A DNA stretch of 64,000 bases from Calycina herbarum (GCA_001414485.1 LLEY01000025.1:1-64000), one strand, 5' to 3'. Positions 1 through 13,625 are shown, counted from the first letter of the stretch. Notes: a model not told the origin generated them from the sequence alone. Made by a program: numbers and translations.

Positions 1-204
1 TGATGTAGAATTAGGAGGTATGGTGGGTCGGAGATTCTGGATACGTAGTTTGCTAGGGGATCGCGCGTCCGAGGCTGACCCTGAAGAACGGAGCACGAGA
101 GCTGTCAGGCCGTCAGGCCGTCAGGCAAGCGGTTGAGCCCCCTTAAAACAGCGACTAAACCCCCCGGATTCGGCCACCCAAACCGGAGTACTTGGACATA
201 TTAT
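1..204. other. Non-RIP flank left of the degraded retroelement
   Basis: About 200 bases of balanced composition (CpG, CpA and TpG all present), unlike the AT-rich DNA that starts near 205. It holds a short tandem repeat of the 8-base unit GCCGTCAG (about 2.5 copies near 103-126). No gene is visible. The abrupt composition change marks the truncated end of the minus-strand retroelement to its right. Confidence 0.5.
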
Positions 205-3200
205 ATAATAACTAGAATCGAGTTATACTTAACTCCTATTATTAAATCTTTAGATTTTAGTAGTTTAATAATAAAATCTTAAGATATTAATTTCTAAGGT
301 ATTTATAGTATTAGAGTAGTATATATCTATTTATAAGATATATAGTAGAAAGCCTTATTCCTAGTATAGGTATTATATTCTACTATTACTTTCTTAACTA
401 TTATAAATAATCGATTAATATAGTAATATTTCCTTATCTACTAAAGAGTTCTACGAATTCTCTAATAACTATATATAGATACTATATAGTACTGTTAAAC
501 GAATTTCTTTATATATAATTTAGAAACCTAAAGTTTCTCTTTCTTATATCTATCTTCGTAGTTCTATTCCTTCTAAAGTACTAAAGGTCGTTCTTTCTTC
601 TACTTATTCTAGATTTTATTTCTCTAGAGGTTAACTTTCTCTAGAATAGTAATCTTATAAACTATTAGAGCTAGATCTCTATTTTTAAGAGTTTTTAAGA
701 TTATAATCTTCTTATACTTCTTTTCTTCTTTATATCTAGGTTTTTAGCTAAGAGTATTAGCTTAAGTATTTAATATTCTCTTTATATATTAAATAATAAT
801 ATTAAAACCTCTTAATATCTCTAACTATCTAGCTAACTGTCTAGTTATAAGTTCCTTAGTTATTATAAATATTCTAAGGTTCTTATAGTTAGATAAAACT
901 ATAACTTAGTATTTTACTAGCTATAAATAGATTCTCTAGTATTCTAAAGCTAATACTATAGTAAGTAATTCTTTATTAAAGATACTATAGTTTTATTATA
1001 CTAGGTTAAATGTTTTAGAATAATATATAATAGATATAAGTTTCTCTTTATTATTTAGTTATAGGTAAATTATATCTACTACTATATCTAAGGTATTTAT
1101 TTCAATTATACTAGGTTTATCTATATTAAAATAATATAAAATAGATTTTTCTATAAACCTTACTTTAATTCTCTAAAAAGCGTTCTTAGCTTATTTATTC
1201 TAAATAAACTTAATAGTCTTTTTTACTAGTACTAATATTAGTTTAGTAATCTTTATATAGTCTTAGATAAACAGATAGTAAAAGTTTATAAATCTAAGAA
1301 AAGACTATATATTCTTAATATTCTCTAGTAACTTCTGGTTTAGAATATCTTAGATCTTTACTAGATCTATTTCTATTTTCTCTAAACTAAATACCTATTC
1401 TAAGAAAAGTATCTAAGTTACTCTAAACTTATATTTTAAGAGTTTTAACTAAGAATTCACTTTTATAAGTTATTATAAAACTTCTTTAATATATCTCTTA
1501 TATTCTTCTTCTTTTTCTAAGAATATTAAGATATTATCTAGATAATAGATTATTATTATTCTTAGAAGATCTCCTAAAATATTATTATTTTATCTCTAAT
1601 ATATAGCTAGTATATTATAAAGTCTAAATAGTATAACTATATATTTATAAAGGCTTAATAATAAGGTAAATACTATCTTCTATTCGTCTCTAACTTTTAT
1701 TTATATAAGTTTATAAGTGTTTTATTAATCTAGTTTTATAAATCGTACTACTTTACCTAACTTGTCTTATAAGTATTAGCTAGATAGTAGCGGATAAGCG
1801 TTCTTAACTATAGTATAATTTACTTCTTAGTAATTAATATATACTCTCTTATCTAGATTATCTTTCTTCTTAATAATAAGTATATTTAAGGTAATTAATA
1901 ACTTAAATTTTCTAATATATCCCTTCTTAATACCTTCTCTTATATAACTTTCTATTCTTTATAAGTTTTTCTAGTTATATAACTAAAGCTTCTACTTTAA
2001 GAGGTAATAACACTCTTTTAATTTGATCTTATAATCCTATAAGCGATGTTCTAGTAAGGCTTATAAGTCTTCTAGGTTTTCGAATAAAGCCTTAAATTCT
2101 CTGTACTATATAGGTATTTTGTTATTAGCTATTCTGCTAACCTATAGAGGACCCTAGGTAAGGTGTCTTAGCGTCTTAGAAGAGGTAGTACTAACCTTGT
2201 TCTAGCTTTATAGTTATAATTATAAACTTATATAATTATATTAACTAAAGGTTATTTTCTAAGTCTTCTAGTTAATATCTAGATTATATTCTTAAATCTA
2301 TAATATACTAAGTATCGCTTCTTTACTTCCTATTTTAATAATATCGAATTATATATCTAAGTAGTATTCTTTAATAGTAATCTTTATTAGAATAGTTTAC
2401 TAATCGATAATTCTATCCTAGTATATAACGTTTATTCTATTAACTACTCCTAAGTAGTATAGTCTTATACCTTTAATTAGAACGTTTAGCTTCTTCTAAG
2501 CTACTAGAGAAAGGAAATTACCTATTACTCTAGAATTAATTAAGACTTAGAGTTCCTTTCCTCTTATCTTTACTATTACTATAAGTTGATTTTCTCTAGA
2601 GGTAGTGTTTAACTCTCTTATAATAGTGTAATTTTCTAGTTTAATATAATAAACCTTAAATCTTCTTTTTCTATCGTCTTTCTTTATAGAGCTTAGGAAG
2701 AATATTACTTTTTCTTTATTAGAAAAAGCTATCTTATATATTAGACTGTCTTCTATAGTTCTCTTAGGTTCTAGAAGGGTCTTAATAAAACATCTCTCTA
2801 TTAACTAGTCTAATATAGCTTATAGTTTATAACAAATCTATTTAATAGTTATTCTTTCTAGAATTTCAGCGACCTACTGTTTACCTTTTATTAGTTAGTA
2901 AAATTCCTAGATTAGAGCGGCTTATAAGTTTACTTAAATAACTCTAAATATCTACTAATCTTCTAATCCCTTAAATAATATTACTATTTTCTTCTCTACC
3001 TTTAATACCTGATATTTCTTATTAATTTCTAACTTATAATCTTAGCTAGGTAGGTAGGTAGTAATATTTGATTTTAGATATCTATTATATTTATTAAATT
3101 TTTTTAGATAATACTATTCTTATTTAGTAGTGTTATCTTTTATCTTAGTAACCTTCTATAAGTCTTCTTTCTCTAGGAAGTTATTTAGTACTGTTTATTC

Positions 3201-5139
3201 TAGTCTAGGTTCTTTAAACTTAATAGTTTCTCTTCTAGTAATAAGACTAACTATTACTACCTAGTCCTGTTTATTCTATACTATCGAGTATATAGATAAA
3301 ACTGTAGAGTTAATCTCTTAAGTAGAATATAAGCTCTAAAAATCAGGTTTCTAATTTTCTATATATATCTATCTATTCTCTCTCTTAAATATTCTAATAA
3401 ATACCTATATCTTATCTCGTTTAGGCTTAAGTATTCGTAGATCTATTTCTAATAAGTTAGATACTAACTCTAACGACTCTAATAAACTTATTAATAGTAG
3501 TAATTTATAGTCTACTTAAAGAGGTAATTTGTAATCTATTTCTAACTATGTGTTATAATATTCTTTAAGTAATAGATCTCTATTATTATTAGTATCTTAT
3601 ACCTTACTAACTTATAACTCGATTCCGTTGCTTAGCTATAGATATATAGTACCTATGTTTATATTTATAGTATCTATTTCAATCTATATACTATATCCTC
3701 TAGCTTTAAGTTCCTTATCTATAAGTTTAATTTTATTAAGTAATACTACTTCCTTATAGACTATAGTATTAATTCGTCTCTTCTTATTAGAGTCTTTCTT
3801 CTTACTATACTTATTTACTCTATAGCTAGAGAGGCTATAGTTATAATACAAGTTCTACTTACGTCGACGATTTCGCTTCTTCTAGGAAAGTCCTTCTTTC
3901 TTTAGAAAGGTTTTCCTTTATATAGCGTTTGCCTCCTTACTATACTTAGCGTAGGAGTGCTTCTACTTTCCTAACTCTTAGCTCTTTTCTCTATGTCTAG
4001 GGTTACTTTTCCTAAATTTATATAAGTAGTTATCTAGCTAGATAACTTTCTTAATTATACCTATAATAGTTAAGAAGTATATATTCTACTTAGCTATTTC
4101 CTTATAGATATATACTTTTAATCTTCTATAGAAGAGTTCTATAAGAGCGATAGTATCCTATTCTAACTTCGTTCTATATCGTTGAAATTTATTAGTATAA
4201 TCTATTACTAATCTAGTCTAGTATAATTCTAAAAGCTTATATATAGCTGTTTAGATTATATTAAAGTCTCTAAAGTCTTTTCTAATAGTTACCTTAAATC
4301 CTCTCTAAGATTTAAATATAATCTTAGTTAATTCTATCTTTATTCTTATTCTAATACTAGTCCTCTAAAGTTAGAGATAGCGAAGATAGTTCGTAAGTTA
4401 TAATTACCTTTAAATTTATTAGAGTTAAAGTTAAAATAGATATCTATTTAGAGAAGAAATAAGTCGAGTTTCTTTCGCTTCTTATAATACGTGTCTAGTA
4501 TCTTAACTTTAATAGACTTAAGTGCTTTAACCTTATAGAGCTCAGAGGCGTCTAGTATACTAATATTATCGTCGTTCCTAGTTAATTATATACTAGTAAG
4601 TGTTCTTCTAGTAGCGCTTCTAGATGTTCCTACGACGTTAACTTAACTAGTATTTAGGCTAGTTACTACAGAGGTTACTAGAGCTATAGTAACTAAACTT
4701 CTAAGTAGGTACTTAAAGTATAACGAAACTTAAATAAACTAAATAAAAGTAACTAAGTCTCGAAGGTTAGTATATAGATAAGAAGTATAGATATACCGGG
4801 TTGTTTACTTAGAAGTAAACTTGTTACTTATATTAAAGATATTAAATAAGATAATAAGATTAATAACTAAAGTTAAATACGAAGCTCCTATCTAATAGTA
4901 GACGTACTAGTCCTATATAGAACCTCTCGTACTACCTAGATCTCTCTAGATCTCTTAAGAGATCTAAGAGGATCTATTATATAACTACTAACGGTTATCT
5001 AATAGTGAGATCCTAGAATATCTAAATACTTTTATATTACTAATTCTCTTCTATATTATCTTCTATTTCCTAGATATCGTATCTTATCCTATCAGAGCGC
5101 TGTCTAGACTACTAACTACGTATAACGTGATTCGTAACA
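205..5139 (-). mobile_element. Truncated, RIP-degraded Ty3/gypsy chromovirus (copy A1)
   Basis: Minus-strand relative of the elements at 46045-55804 and 56701-63938, recognised by long matching stretches: 240-350 matches 48180-48290, and 4719-5139 matches the LTRs of the other copies. Reading right to left it has the 5' LTR (4719-5139), gag with a decayed CCHC knuckle near 3830-3870, protease, reverse transcriptase and RNase H, and then stops inside the integrase core near 205. The rest of integrase, the chromodomain region, the antisense frame and the 3' LTR are missing. Frames are full of TAG/TAA codons and the DNA is poor in CpA/TpG. No functional product is possible. Confidence 0.85.
4719..5139 (-). 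repeat. 5' LTR of copy A1
   Basis: 421 bp. On the minus strand it begins TGTTACGAATCACG and ends GTTATA (probably GTTACA before mutation). The segment around 4719-4900 matches the ends of the LTRs at 46045, 56701 and 63512. It contains a perfect 20-base palindrome centred on TCTTAAGA (4947-4966). Bases right of 5139 are flanking DNA, so only this LTR of the copy lies in the window. Confidence 0.8.
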
Positions 5140-5640
5140 TAGACGTTCTAAGAGAAGAAGGTAAAATAAGAGATAACTCTCTCGGTAATAGTATAGTACT
5201 TATAGAAAAACTAGTTATAATATACGAACTTGTTAAGAGGTTATAAATATATCTAGTTTATTAGATTCTAAGTAGTTTTAGTTAATTTAATATATTATAG
5301 TTATTTAATTATATTCTAAAGTAATAAAGTAGAGGAAAAGTACGTAGAGTACTAATAAACTACGTTATAGTAATAACTAAGATATAATTATACTTACTTA
5401 AAATACTTACTTAAATAAATAATTAAAGTATATTAATATCTATTACTACTTTATTTAAGATCTTATAAAATAAAGACGTTTATAAGTTAATTTTATTCTT
5501 ATAGAGAATATAATTACTAATAGTATAATAAAGCTATTATAGTAAGTAAAGTTTAAGCAGTTCTTAGAGTAAATAGATATAAGAAACTAAAGATTACTAG
5601 AAGGTATATAGAAGGCTCTTAGGTAAGAATCAGAAGGCGT
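5140..5640. other. AT-rich relic sequence, unidentified
   Basis: About 500 bases of very AT-rich DNA with the same TpA-rich, CpA-poor texture as the neighbouring element, ending near 5640 where normal composition returns. It lies outside the LTR of copy A1. It is probably an older RIP-mutated repeat into which A1 inserted. I cannot match it to the other elements in the window. Confidence 0.45.
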
Positions 5641-7029
5641 TGATCTTTACTCGAGTTGTCTCGAGAGAGAGTGTTAAGGAAATATGTAGTTCGGTCTAAC
5701 TAGAGTGTAGACGTAGCTAGTCCCGATTAGGTATAGCGTCACACGTGACAGCGTAGCTGTATATGTGCAGATGCGTACCTCGACCTTCTGTACTCTTTAG
5801 TCAATATTACACTGTTCTACCAGCCCCCTGCCTTTGCTGTACAGACTCACCATACCAGTCATACTGGGTATAGGGAGATCTGCTCAATAAAAACGATAAT
5901 TGCAAAGCTCAAATTATCGCTTCCTTACCCTCTTGCCCTCTTACCCTCTTATTCTCTTGCTCTCCTGCTCTTTTGATATCTTGGTGCCTCTCCCCCTCTC
6001 TCTTAGCATCAAATGGGAAGTCTTGTTGAGACATTTGATCATCGTTATGGATCCACTAGATACACCCAGAAAGTGGTCCATTGGAGAGGGTAAAATGCAT
6101 GTTTGTCTGATTGGTGACACGAGAACGAGGTAAGCAGAGCCTCGTGAGTCAACCTTGGAAAGTATATGCCTGTCTAATGAGCAAGGGACTGCAAGTTCCC
6201 CTCAGATGAAGATGAGGGAAAATGCCGAGTGGTGCAGCTGTTGCCTTCGGTGAGGTGGTTCAAGGCTAGCTTAGCCTTGGGAGGCTCTGCCTTGTCACTG
6301 CAACGCCAACTGGCAATATATATGCAACTTAACTTGGATCCAGTCGACAGGGGTTTTGCACCCGCATAAGCAGATAATTTGTGACAGTGTGCAAAGTGCG
6401 AAGTTTTTTCATGAGGTTGCTTGGTGTCACATGACAGGTCCCATGTGGCGCAGTCAGGTCTTAGGGTGAGATCAGTCTCCCCATTTCTCCATCTTCGACC
6501 TCAAGTTACAAATCATGATAGCCTTACTTGAGTTATGAGAGGTTGGACTGCCTTGCCCCAAGGCTGCTTTTTCCCATTGCCAATCGGGTGCATACCTTCT
6601 GCATGGCGTTGTTATCTAAGACTGGGTTCTTGCATCCGAGAAGCTAACTGCTGACTCACCGATATCCTCTTGTAGAAGAAACAAGCTCATTAAGGACATG
6701 CGAACCATTCGCCTCATTGCCCCCCCACGGCAGCCTCCAGAGGTCAAATCAAATACCCATTTAATTGTCTCAGATCCATGTGTCCCAAGTGTTTTATGCG
6801 GGGTAAGCAGTATTGTTTCCCTATCAGAAGCTGTATCACCAACTTACAAGGGGGTGTGTTGCCTACAACCCCTCATTAGCGGCTGGTATCAAATGGAGCT
6901 CTTGAAATCGTTCAATACTTAACCTACCCCTCGATGTTTTCCAGAAGAAAGCAACCAAAACCACTTCCTCTTCATTGTTACTATCCAAGCTCAACTTTTC
7001 CGTCGTCCTTCATAACTACCGTTCTCAAG
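5641..7029. other. Intergenic region upstream of the AAA ATPase gene
   Basis: Normal-composition DNA without a convincing gene. It contains small inverted repeats (CTCGAG-TTGT-CTCGAG at 5650-5665; GATAATT...AATTATC around 5895-5919) and an imperfect 8-base pyrimidine repeat (TTACCCTC-like, about 5925-5975). Small open frames at 5900-6133 and 6698-6922 have low-complexity or unremarkable translations. The last few hundred bases presumably hold the promoter and leader of the gene starting at 7030. Confidence 0.45.
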
Positions 7030-9051
7030 ATGACTACCACTCCAGTCGAAATCCAGGACTACGTCAAAGTCCTCAAGCCAGACGAAACCACAGAAACCAA
7101 AACAGAAGTTCCAGAGCCTGAGCCACCTCTTCCTCCCACTGTTGTTGTAGCCACATCCCGATCACTCAAGCCCAAAATGGTCGAACCTGGTATGAAATGC
7201 GAGACCAAGGACTTTTACAAAACCAAAGACTCTTCGGCATGGACCCACAAGTACCCCGATTATCTCGAGGAAGCTGTTGAGAACGACGAGACTGCTCAAT
7301 TGGCCTTCCTGAAACGAAACGACAACAGCTCAAGCACCCGAAAGAAGTTCAGCTTGAACTCACTCATCATCCAAAGTCCCCTACTCAAAAAGGCCTTGGG
7401 AACAGTCTTTTCCGGCTACGAAGGTGTGACCACCGACTTGAAGCGTCTCAAGTTCAAGAAGCCTTTTGCTCCTTTCGTCCACAGATGGGAGAAATTTCAA
7501 GAGGTCAAGAACAATGAGACAGATGCCACCACCAAGAAGCATCTTGAATTGCTATGGGATACTCTCGAAGTTCAACTTCGGGATACCATTTCCACCCAAA
7601 AGGATCTTATTGCCAACGGTGTCATGACCCACGATTACCTCTGGACCATGTTTGAACCTGGGTGTTTGGTCTTTCAGAAGTCATCAGACACCGAAAGAGT
7701 TCTTCAAGTGAGAAGTGCCACTCACGATCACCACTCAAACAAGATCACGCTTCAAACTCGCTACGTTGAATGGGGTGGTCAAGAGTTTGGATGGATGGAG
7801 GAAGAGCAGGAAATTGAGGGTTTCGAGGGGACGAAGAAAATCACTGACATCTCCATCATTCCTCTCTCATATCATGAAGATTCCATCGGAGTCCAGCAAC
7901 GATGCATTGCCCGAGGAAGTTCGTGGGAGGGTTTGTGTGGTTACCACTTCAAATCATATAAGGGTGTTGCAACATCGATTGAAGACTCTCGGTTCAACAT
8001 CGACAGTCGCATCATCATTGTGAGTAGCCCGTTACATATCACTTATTTCCATTACATGTGAACTAACCGCTAATCATAGGATACTGATGCCTTCAATACC
8101 TTCAATCCAAATAACCAGGTTTACGTTTACACCCTGACCGATTGCGAGACATATGTTGCGCCACCTCTTGAGGAGCCTATTACAGAGGGCAAGCTCTCAC
8201 CATATCACCTACTTCTCGCATCTACAGGTCTTCGTGGTTACTCTCTCAAGGACAAGAACTGGTTCAACTTGCAAATGGACAATGTCACAGATATCGTCTG
8301 GAACAACCAAGCATTCTCAAGTCTGGTCTTGCCAGAGGACACCAAAGATCTCGTCCGTGCCTTCGCCCACAGTCAAATCCAACAAGAGCAAGAATTCGAC
8401 GATGTCATCCAGGGTAAAGGCAAAGGAGTCATCATGCTTCTCTCGGGTCCTCCAGGTGTCGGTAAAACCTTGACCGCAGAAGCCGTCGCAGAAGCAACCC
8501 GCATCCCACTCTACTCTATGTCTGCTGGTGATCTTGGAACCGATCCATCTGCAGTCGAACACACTCTAAAGACCATCTTCCGAATGACAACCCGCTGGAA
8601 GGCAGTCCTCCTCCTCGACGAAGCCGACGTCTTCCTCGAGTCCCGCTCAAAGCACGATCTCGAGCGCAACAAACTCGTCTCTATATTCCTTCGGGTATTA
8701 GAATACTACGAAGGATTCCTCTTCCTCACCAGTAACCGAGTAGAAGACATGGATGCTGCATTTGAATCACGTATCCATCTCGCTCTCCAATACGGAGACT
8801 TGAGTTTCGAGTCCCGAAGACAAATTTGGTTGACTTTTGTCGATGGACAAGATCAGAATGAAAATTTCACTGATGATCAGATCGATACTCTTGCAGAGAT
8901 TGAGTTGAATGGACGGCAGATCAAGAATATCATTAAGACGGCGCAGTTGTTGGCTACTAGTAAGGGGAAGCCTTTGAGTTTTGAGCATGTGCAGATTATC
9001 ACCAAGTTGAGAGCTAAGCATGCTGCTTGCGTTCCATTGAAGAGCAGCTAG
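7030..9051 (+). CDS. AAA+ ATPase with N-terminal fungal DUF7025-like region
   Basis: Two exons, 7030-8019 and 8080-9051, joined across a 60 bp intron (GTGAGT...CATAG, branch site CTAAC); 653 aa. An in-frame ATG at 6934 exists, but its extra 32 residues look like leader sequence, so 7030 (AAGATGACT) is preferred. Roughly residues 200-325 (DYLWTMFEPG onward) match the region found N-terminal to AAA domains in a large family of fungal ATPases. The AAA module follows: Walker A GPPGVGKT (8446-8469), Walker B LLLDEADVFLE (about 8608-8640), a sensor-1 segment FLTSNRVEDMD, arginine ESRIH, and a lid helix region near NGRQIKN. All ATPase residues are present, so it should hydrolyse ATP. No transmembrane segment is evident. 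The client or process is unknown; members of this family are usually uncharacterised. Confidence 0.9.
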
Positions 9052-12000
9052 ATTTCTGATAATTTGAGGCTACTTTCATCAACCTGAGCAAGTCTTTCTG
9101 TAGTCTGTGGAATTGGAGAAGTGGGTTTTACTCGGGTGTGTAACATTTGTTGTCATAACAATGCAGTCTTTTGAACTCGCTCCACCTCTGTTATGACATG
9201 TTAACCTCGAGAGCTTGAATAGAGCAATCTTTTTCTGATCAATTAGACTCTACCTGATTTAGGTCACATCAGAGCGAGGTCTACCTAACAAAAGAGAACG
9301 AGAGGAACGAAACACTTTCTGTTAGAGTAGAGAGAGTTTAATTGAATACTTTGTCAATCATTCCTTTCTCTCCCCATCTTTAGTTCAAGTATTATAGTGG
9401 AGGATCAAGGTTTACGTCGCTCCAAAACATGGGGATTCGCATTCGACCCATTTTGATTCGCAAATTACTTACTACTATTTGGTGTCTTAATTGACAGTTT
9501 CGGTACTGTGTCATAGAATTGTCAAATCGGAAGAGACACTGGCGAGTATTGCCAGAGTCCTTCGTGATCCCATGGGAGTTCAACCTCTTTCACATCACAA
9601 CAGAAAAATCCGCCTCTGAGAAACAGCGTCATCTGGTTGTACAAGAAACTTGACTACGAATCTTGAATTGACTCTTCACTGTAAGTCTGTTGAGGAGTCA
9701 AGTAATCCGAAGAAAAGGTGTGGCTTAACATCTCTTGAATTGAAGTTCCTAAGTACTTTGGTAGGCTATCTAACTCGATGGTACATTCCTCTTTGTCGAG
9801 TCGTCGATTTTGACTGCGTGAAATGGCAAAAGACTTATTCGCTCCCTCCTTAGACTTGTTACAAACACCACTGTAATTGTATGGAAATGAAATGACATCT
9901 CAAACTGAGACACTCGTTCACCATGAGGCCTTGAACAGTAGACATCTTAATCCTTAGCATCTTTTCTTTTAGGTACATCAAGACTCACGAATTACAACCA
10001 CAGGAAGATAACACAAGTAGTGGGCTGCTTTCGGTATACTTGTATGGTCGAAACTCTGAAGCTCTACTCGGTGGCCAGTTCTAGGGAAGTCTTACATCTC
10101 GAATCGAGCAAACATTCGGAAATACCATAATATCCCTCCACTATCCTTTCCGCATACAACCTCAGAATCATTGAAACCTCGTGGCGAGCATTGCATTGGT
10201 TCTATTCCGTCGAAAGGTTTCATGGTGTTAGGTTGATCGATTTTAGATTTGATAACGAATGAAATGCTTTAATTCCTTTCCCTCAGACGCGGTCCCGGGC
10301 TTCCACCAACACGACATCAGCTACCCTCCAATAAGCAGAAACACAGACAATTCAGCACTACACTGTCGCAAAAATATACAAAAAAATAGAAGTGGATGCA
10401 GAAGACGCTAAAGTATCATATCCTCGGAGCTCATAGATCATTTTTCTGCCGGTGATGTCGATTTATTTCTGTGTGGAACGACCCAGATCGGCTCACTTAC
10501 TTACATACTCTTTCCTGCCATTCTGGTGCTCTGGCTACTCAACTGCTTACCGTGAACAACTAACAAGTTCTGAATTCGGGATTTAGCTCTTCTATCTAGA
10601 TAAGCTTTTAGAAATCATTTGGTTTATCGCAAGTCTTTGCACGGTTCAGAGAAAATTTGGGTATAGCATCGCGATGCCAAGCAGCATCTTGCTTATGAAC
10701 CAGGGGAAAAGATGTCTTTTCACTCTTCATCCTCTAGAGGTTCACATAGGCATTATATTCCATTGAGTATTGTACTGGATAATTTTGCAATTGGTCCTTG
10801 ACCTAACAGCTTTCCAGGCTTATCAAGTCCTCATGTCTTGAAGTTTTGGGTTGGGTGACTTCACCTTTTATAGCTTATCTTCTTCACAAATACGAGAGAG
10901 TAAAACTCACGCAGCCTCGGTACAAAGCCATCTACAGATTCGCCCGCCTACCCCTTCGCCAAAACTACGGGACCCACCCAGGCCCCCACACTAGTGCACT
11001 TTTCTACATAGGCACAAATATGGAGGTTACTGTCGCTTCTTCAAACTAGCTTCCGGCGGTGGCAACTGGGTGTCATTTAGTGCATTGGTATTATTGATGG
11101 ATTCGATCTTACCAACCACAGAGACTCTTTGGCCCATAGGGAGGAGAAGCCGAAAAAACCAGGTTCCTACCTTATTTGTTACCCTGACTCAGCTTTGACT
11201 TGCGGGGAGCATTGAGTATAAAGTTCCGAGTTTACCTGGGATCCGATCAGTTTAAATCAACCTGGATAGATTTCGTTCTTCGGAACTTTCGACTCCCGGG
11301 CCAATGACATACCATAACTATCAAACCGAGACGTCTTCCAAGATGAAGATTATTGGGGCGTAGCGATGTGTACCGAGGTTAGTCAATGTTTAAATTAGTA
11401 TAGGAATGCTTCGATTCATTCAAGGAATCACAATCCCGTCCGAGCTGCTCGGGGATTGCCCTGCGTGATCAAGGATTTGCCTCCGGAGCCACTTGTGTTT
11501 TTGCCAATTTAAGTGTTGGTTTTCTATATTTTAATAGATATTTTGGAGATTTATTTAAGCCTGAAGGGTTGAACAAGAAGATGTTTCTTTTTGTCGCGAT
11601 ATTGTCAAGTGTGGTGTTGCAAGTAATGGGAGTTCCTCGCCTTCTGATTGGCCGAGGCCTTGGTAGCTCAAGGCTCACCTCCACTTAAACCCAACGACAT
11701 GAGTGCGATAAACCAAGATGCGACCTACACCAACAAGCAGCCATGCATTGGTTCTGCGATTCATCTGCAAGCCAGATATGAATTAAGAGACAGCTTTTTT
11801 AATCTATTTCCTTGATATGCTGCAAATTTACCATAATGGTAAGCTGCAAAAGCGACGTCCTTTCTGATATCAAGTACCCCGTAGCTAACTCTCCAATAGG
11901 CATTGAAAACATCGAGGAACGCGACATGGCTAGGCAGCGCAAATACCACTGGCATGCAGGTTGCGGCGAGGGGTCCCGTCAACAAGCGGTTGCACTTCCA

Positions 12001-12120
12001 ACATGCTCACGAGCATCGAATTTGGGCCTCTCCGCGATGTCTCCGCTACAGAACAACGACGGATAGTACTACAGGAATGATTTCATTGGAAAGAGGAGTT
12101 TCGAGTGATGCCGGACGCGC

Positions 12121-12147
12121 TTGTCAAAGCTTATAAAGCTTTGACAA
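12121..12147. repeat. Perfect 12-bp inverted repeat (hairpin)
   Basis: TTGTCAAAGCTT, loop ATA, AAGCTTTGACAA: a perfect 12-base stem with a 3-base loop in an intergenic region. There is no adjacent T-run and no gene end close by, so a terminator role is not supported. It could be an ancient transposon end or a binding site. Confidence 0.7.
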
Positions 12148-13554
12148 CTTGCATCTAAGAGGGTAGCTCCTCAATAGGAGTTGTGAGGACCTATTGCTAA
12201 ATTGGTAATTCTGTATATCATGGCAAAAGAAGAATTCGAGGGGTGGGGGAGGGGGTCAAGAATACTGCAATGCGATGAGGACAACAGAAATGGGCTGCAC
12301 CGGGCTGTTGATCTAGTATAGTTGAGGTATGATTAGCGAAGAATGTTCGAAGAAATGTTTATCTCGAAGCCCCCCGTTTCCATGGAGCTGAAGGGCTGTG
12401 GAGGTCCACGCTCTATGTAAGAGGGGAGTTCACTGAGAAGAACTTGTGAGACGCCCTTTCCAAATCTTCTAAAGCTTGGTAAGCTTCCCAAATTTGCATA
12501 GGATGAGGTCAGTGGGAGCAGCGAATGCCTGTTATCAATTTTCATACCAACAATCATTATTATTTGATATCCTAACGAGAGAAAGTTTTGAGGAGCGGTG
12601 AATAGCAAGATATACGATGGTGATCAGAAGGAGGAAAGTCTCTTTGAAGCATTTTGACCATGCTAGCTGATTAAATCGTAAATGAGAGATTTCCATGTAG
12701 TGACGATTGCGTAAAACCCATTTCCTTGCTCAGAGGCACACGTCTTTCGAGACAAATATTAACCCAGAGTGTTTAGGAGAATGAGGAGAGCGGGTTTTCA
12801 ATTCTTCGAGATTTTCTCGACAATACTCCATTTTCTTGAACTTGCAGTCAAAGGTAGGGTAGGTGGTCTACCCAGCGAGTCTGAAGCTCTTTCGAGGCCT
12901 TGCCAAAAACACACGCAATCGGCGAAAAGGTCCAGGACAACAACAACAGTTCTCCGGAACGGTTTGGAACAACAAGGGACTCGTCTTCTTCGTTCTTCTA
13001 AACCCTCTCGCACAATATCCTGAATTGTTCAAGAGATATTGAGGAACCCTTGCATCAAAAAGAGGCTTCCGGAGGCAAGTCAAACCGAGGCCAAAACAAA
13101 AACACCTCACTCAATTCGCCTGAGAGTTGGGTTTCGAGTACGTGGAACCTCGACCTCACCTTGACTCCCTCACAACGTGCTGGCTGAGCATTAGAGGCTC
13201 ATCTTCAAAATTGCTCCACTTCACTCGCTTGACTACCAGGTCGGGTAGTTCAGCTGTAGCGGGCGGGCAAGCGAGCAACACCAAAATTTAGTGGGAAAAG
13301 AGTGCTTGTTTAAGCACCTTTAATAACTATACAATCAAGAAGTAGAATCTACCGCCATTACATGTAGCTACAGAGAGTGCAACTGTCTTCTGTTTAATGC
13401 TACTTTCAAAAGATTTGAGTAAGTGGTTAATTTATTATAGATTTTTGAATAGGGCGACTTTAGGGTGTTTTTGGTAGTTTTTGGTGAGGAGCAAGCACGG
13501 CGCACGGTCCCGCTACAGCTGAACTATAGCTTCCCGGCCCAATCCTTAAAACCT

Positions 13555-13625
13555 CCAGCTCAACAGGACCTTACCTTCTCCACAACCTTCCCACAACCTT
13601 CTCCCTCTCCCACTCTTTATCAATT
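13555..13625 (+). promoter_or_regulatory. Pyrimidine-rich tract upstream of the helicase gene
   Basis: A C/T-rich stretch with repeated CCTTCTCC/CCTTCCCA blocks followed by CTCTCCCACTC, about 800 bp before the start codon at 14415. Such CT-rich tracts are common near transcription starts in filamentous ascomycetes. The assignment rests only on composition and position. Confidence 0.3.

Noticed and set aside
5900..6133. 77-codon frame MQSSNYRFLTLLPSYPLILLL as a secreted peptide
   Set aside because: Most of it is the translation of a C/T-rich tandem repeat; no supporting start context or similarity.
11761..11985. Minus-strand 74-codon frame with hydrophobic residues as a transporter fragment
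   Set aside because: No transporter motif could be matched, and overlapping frames on the other strand are equally open.
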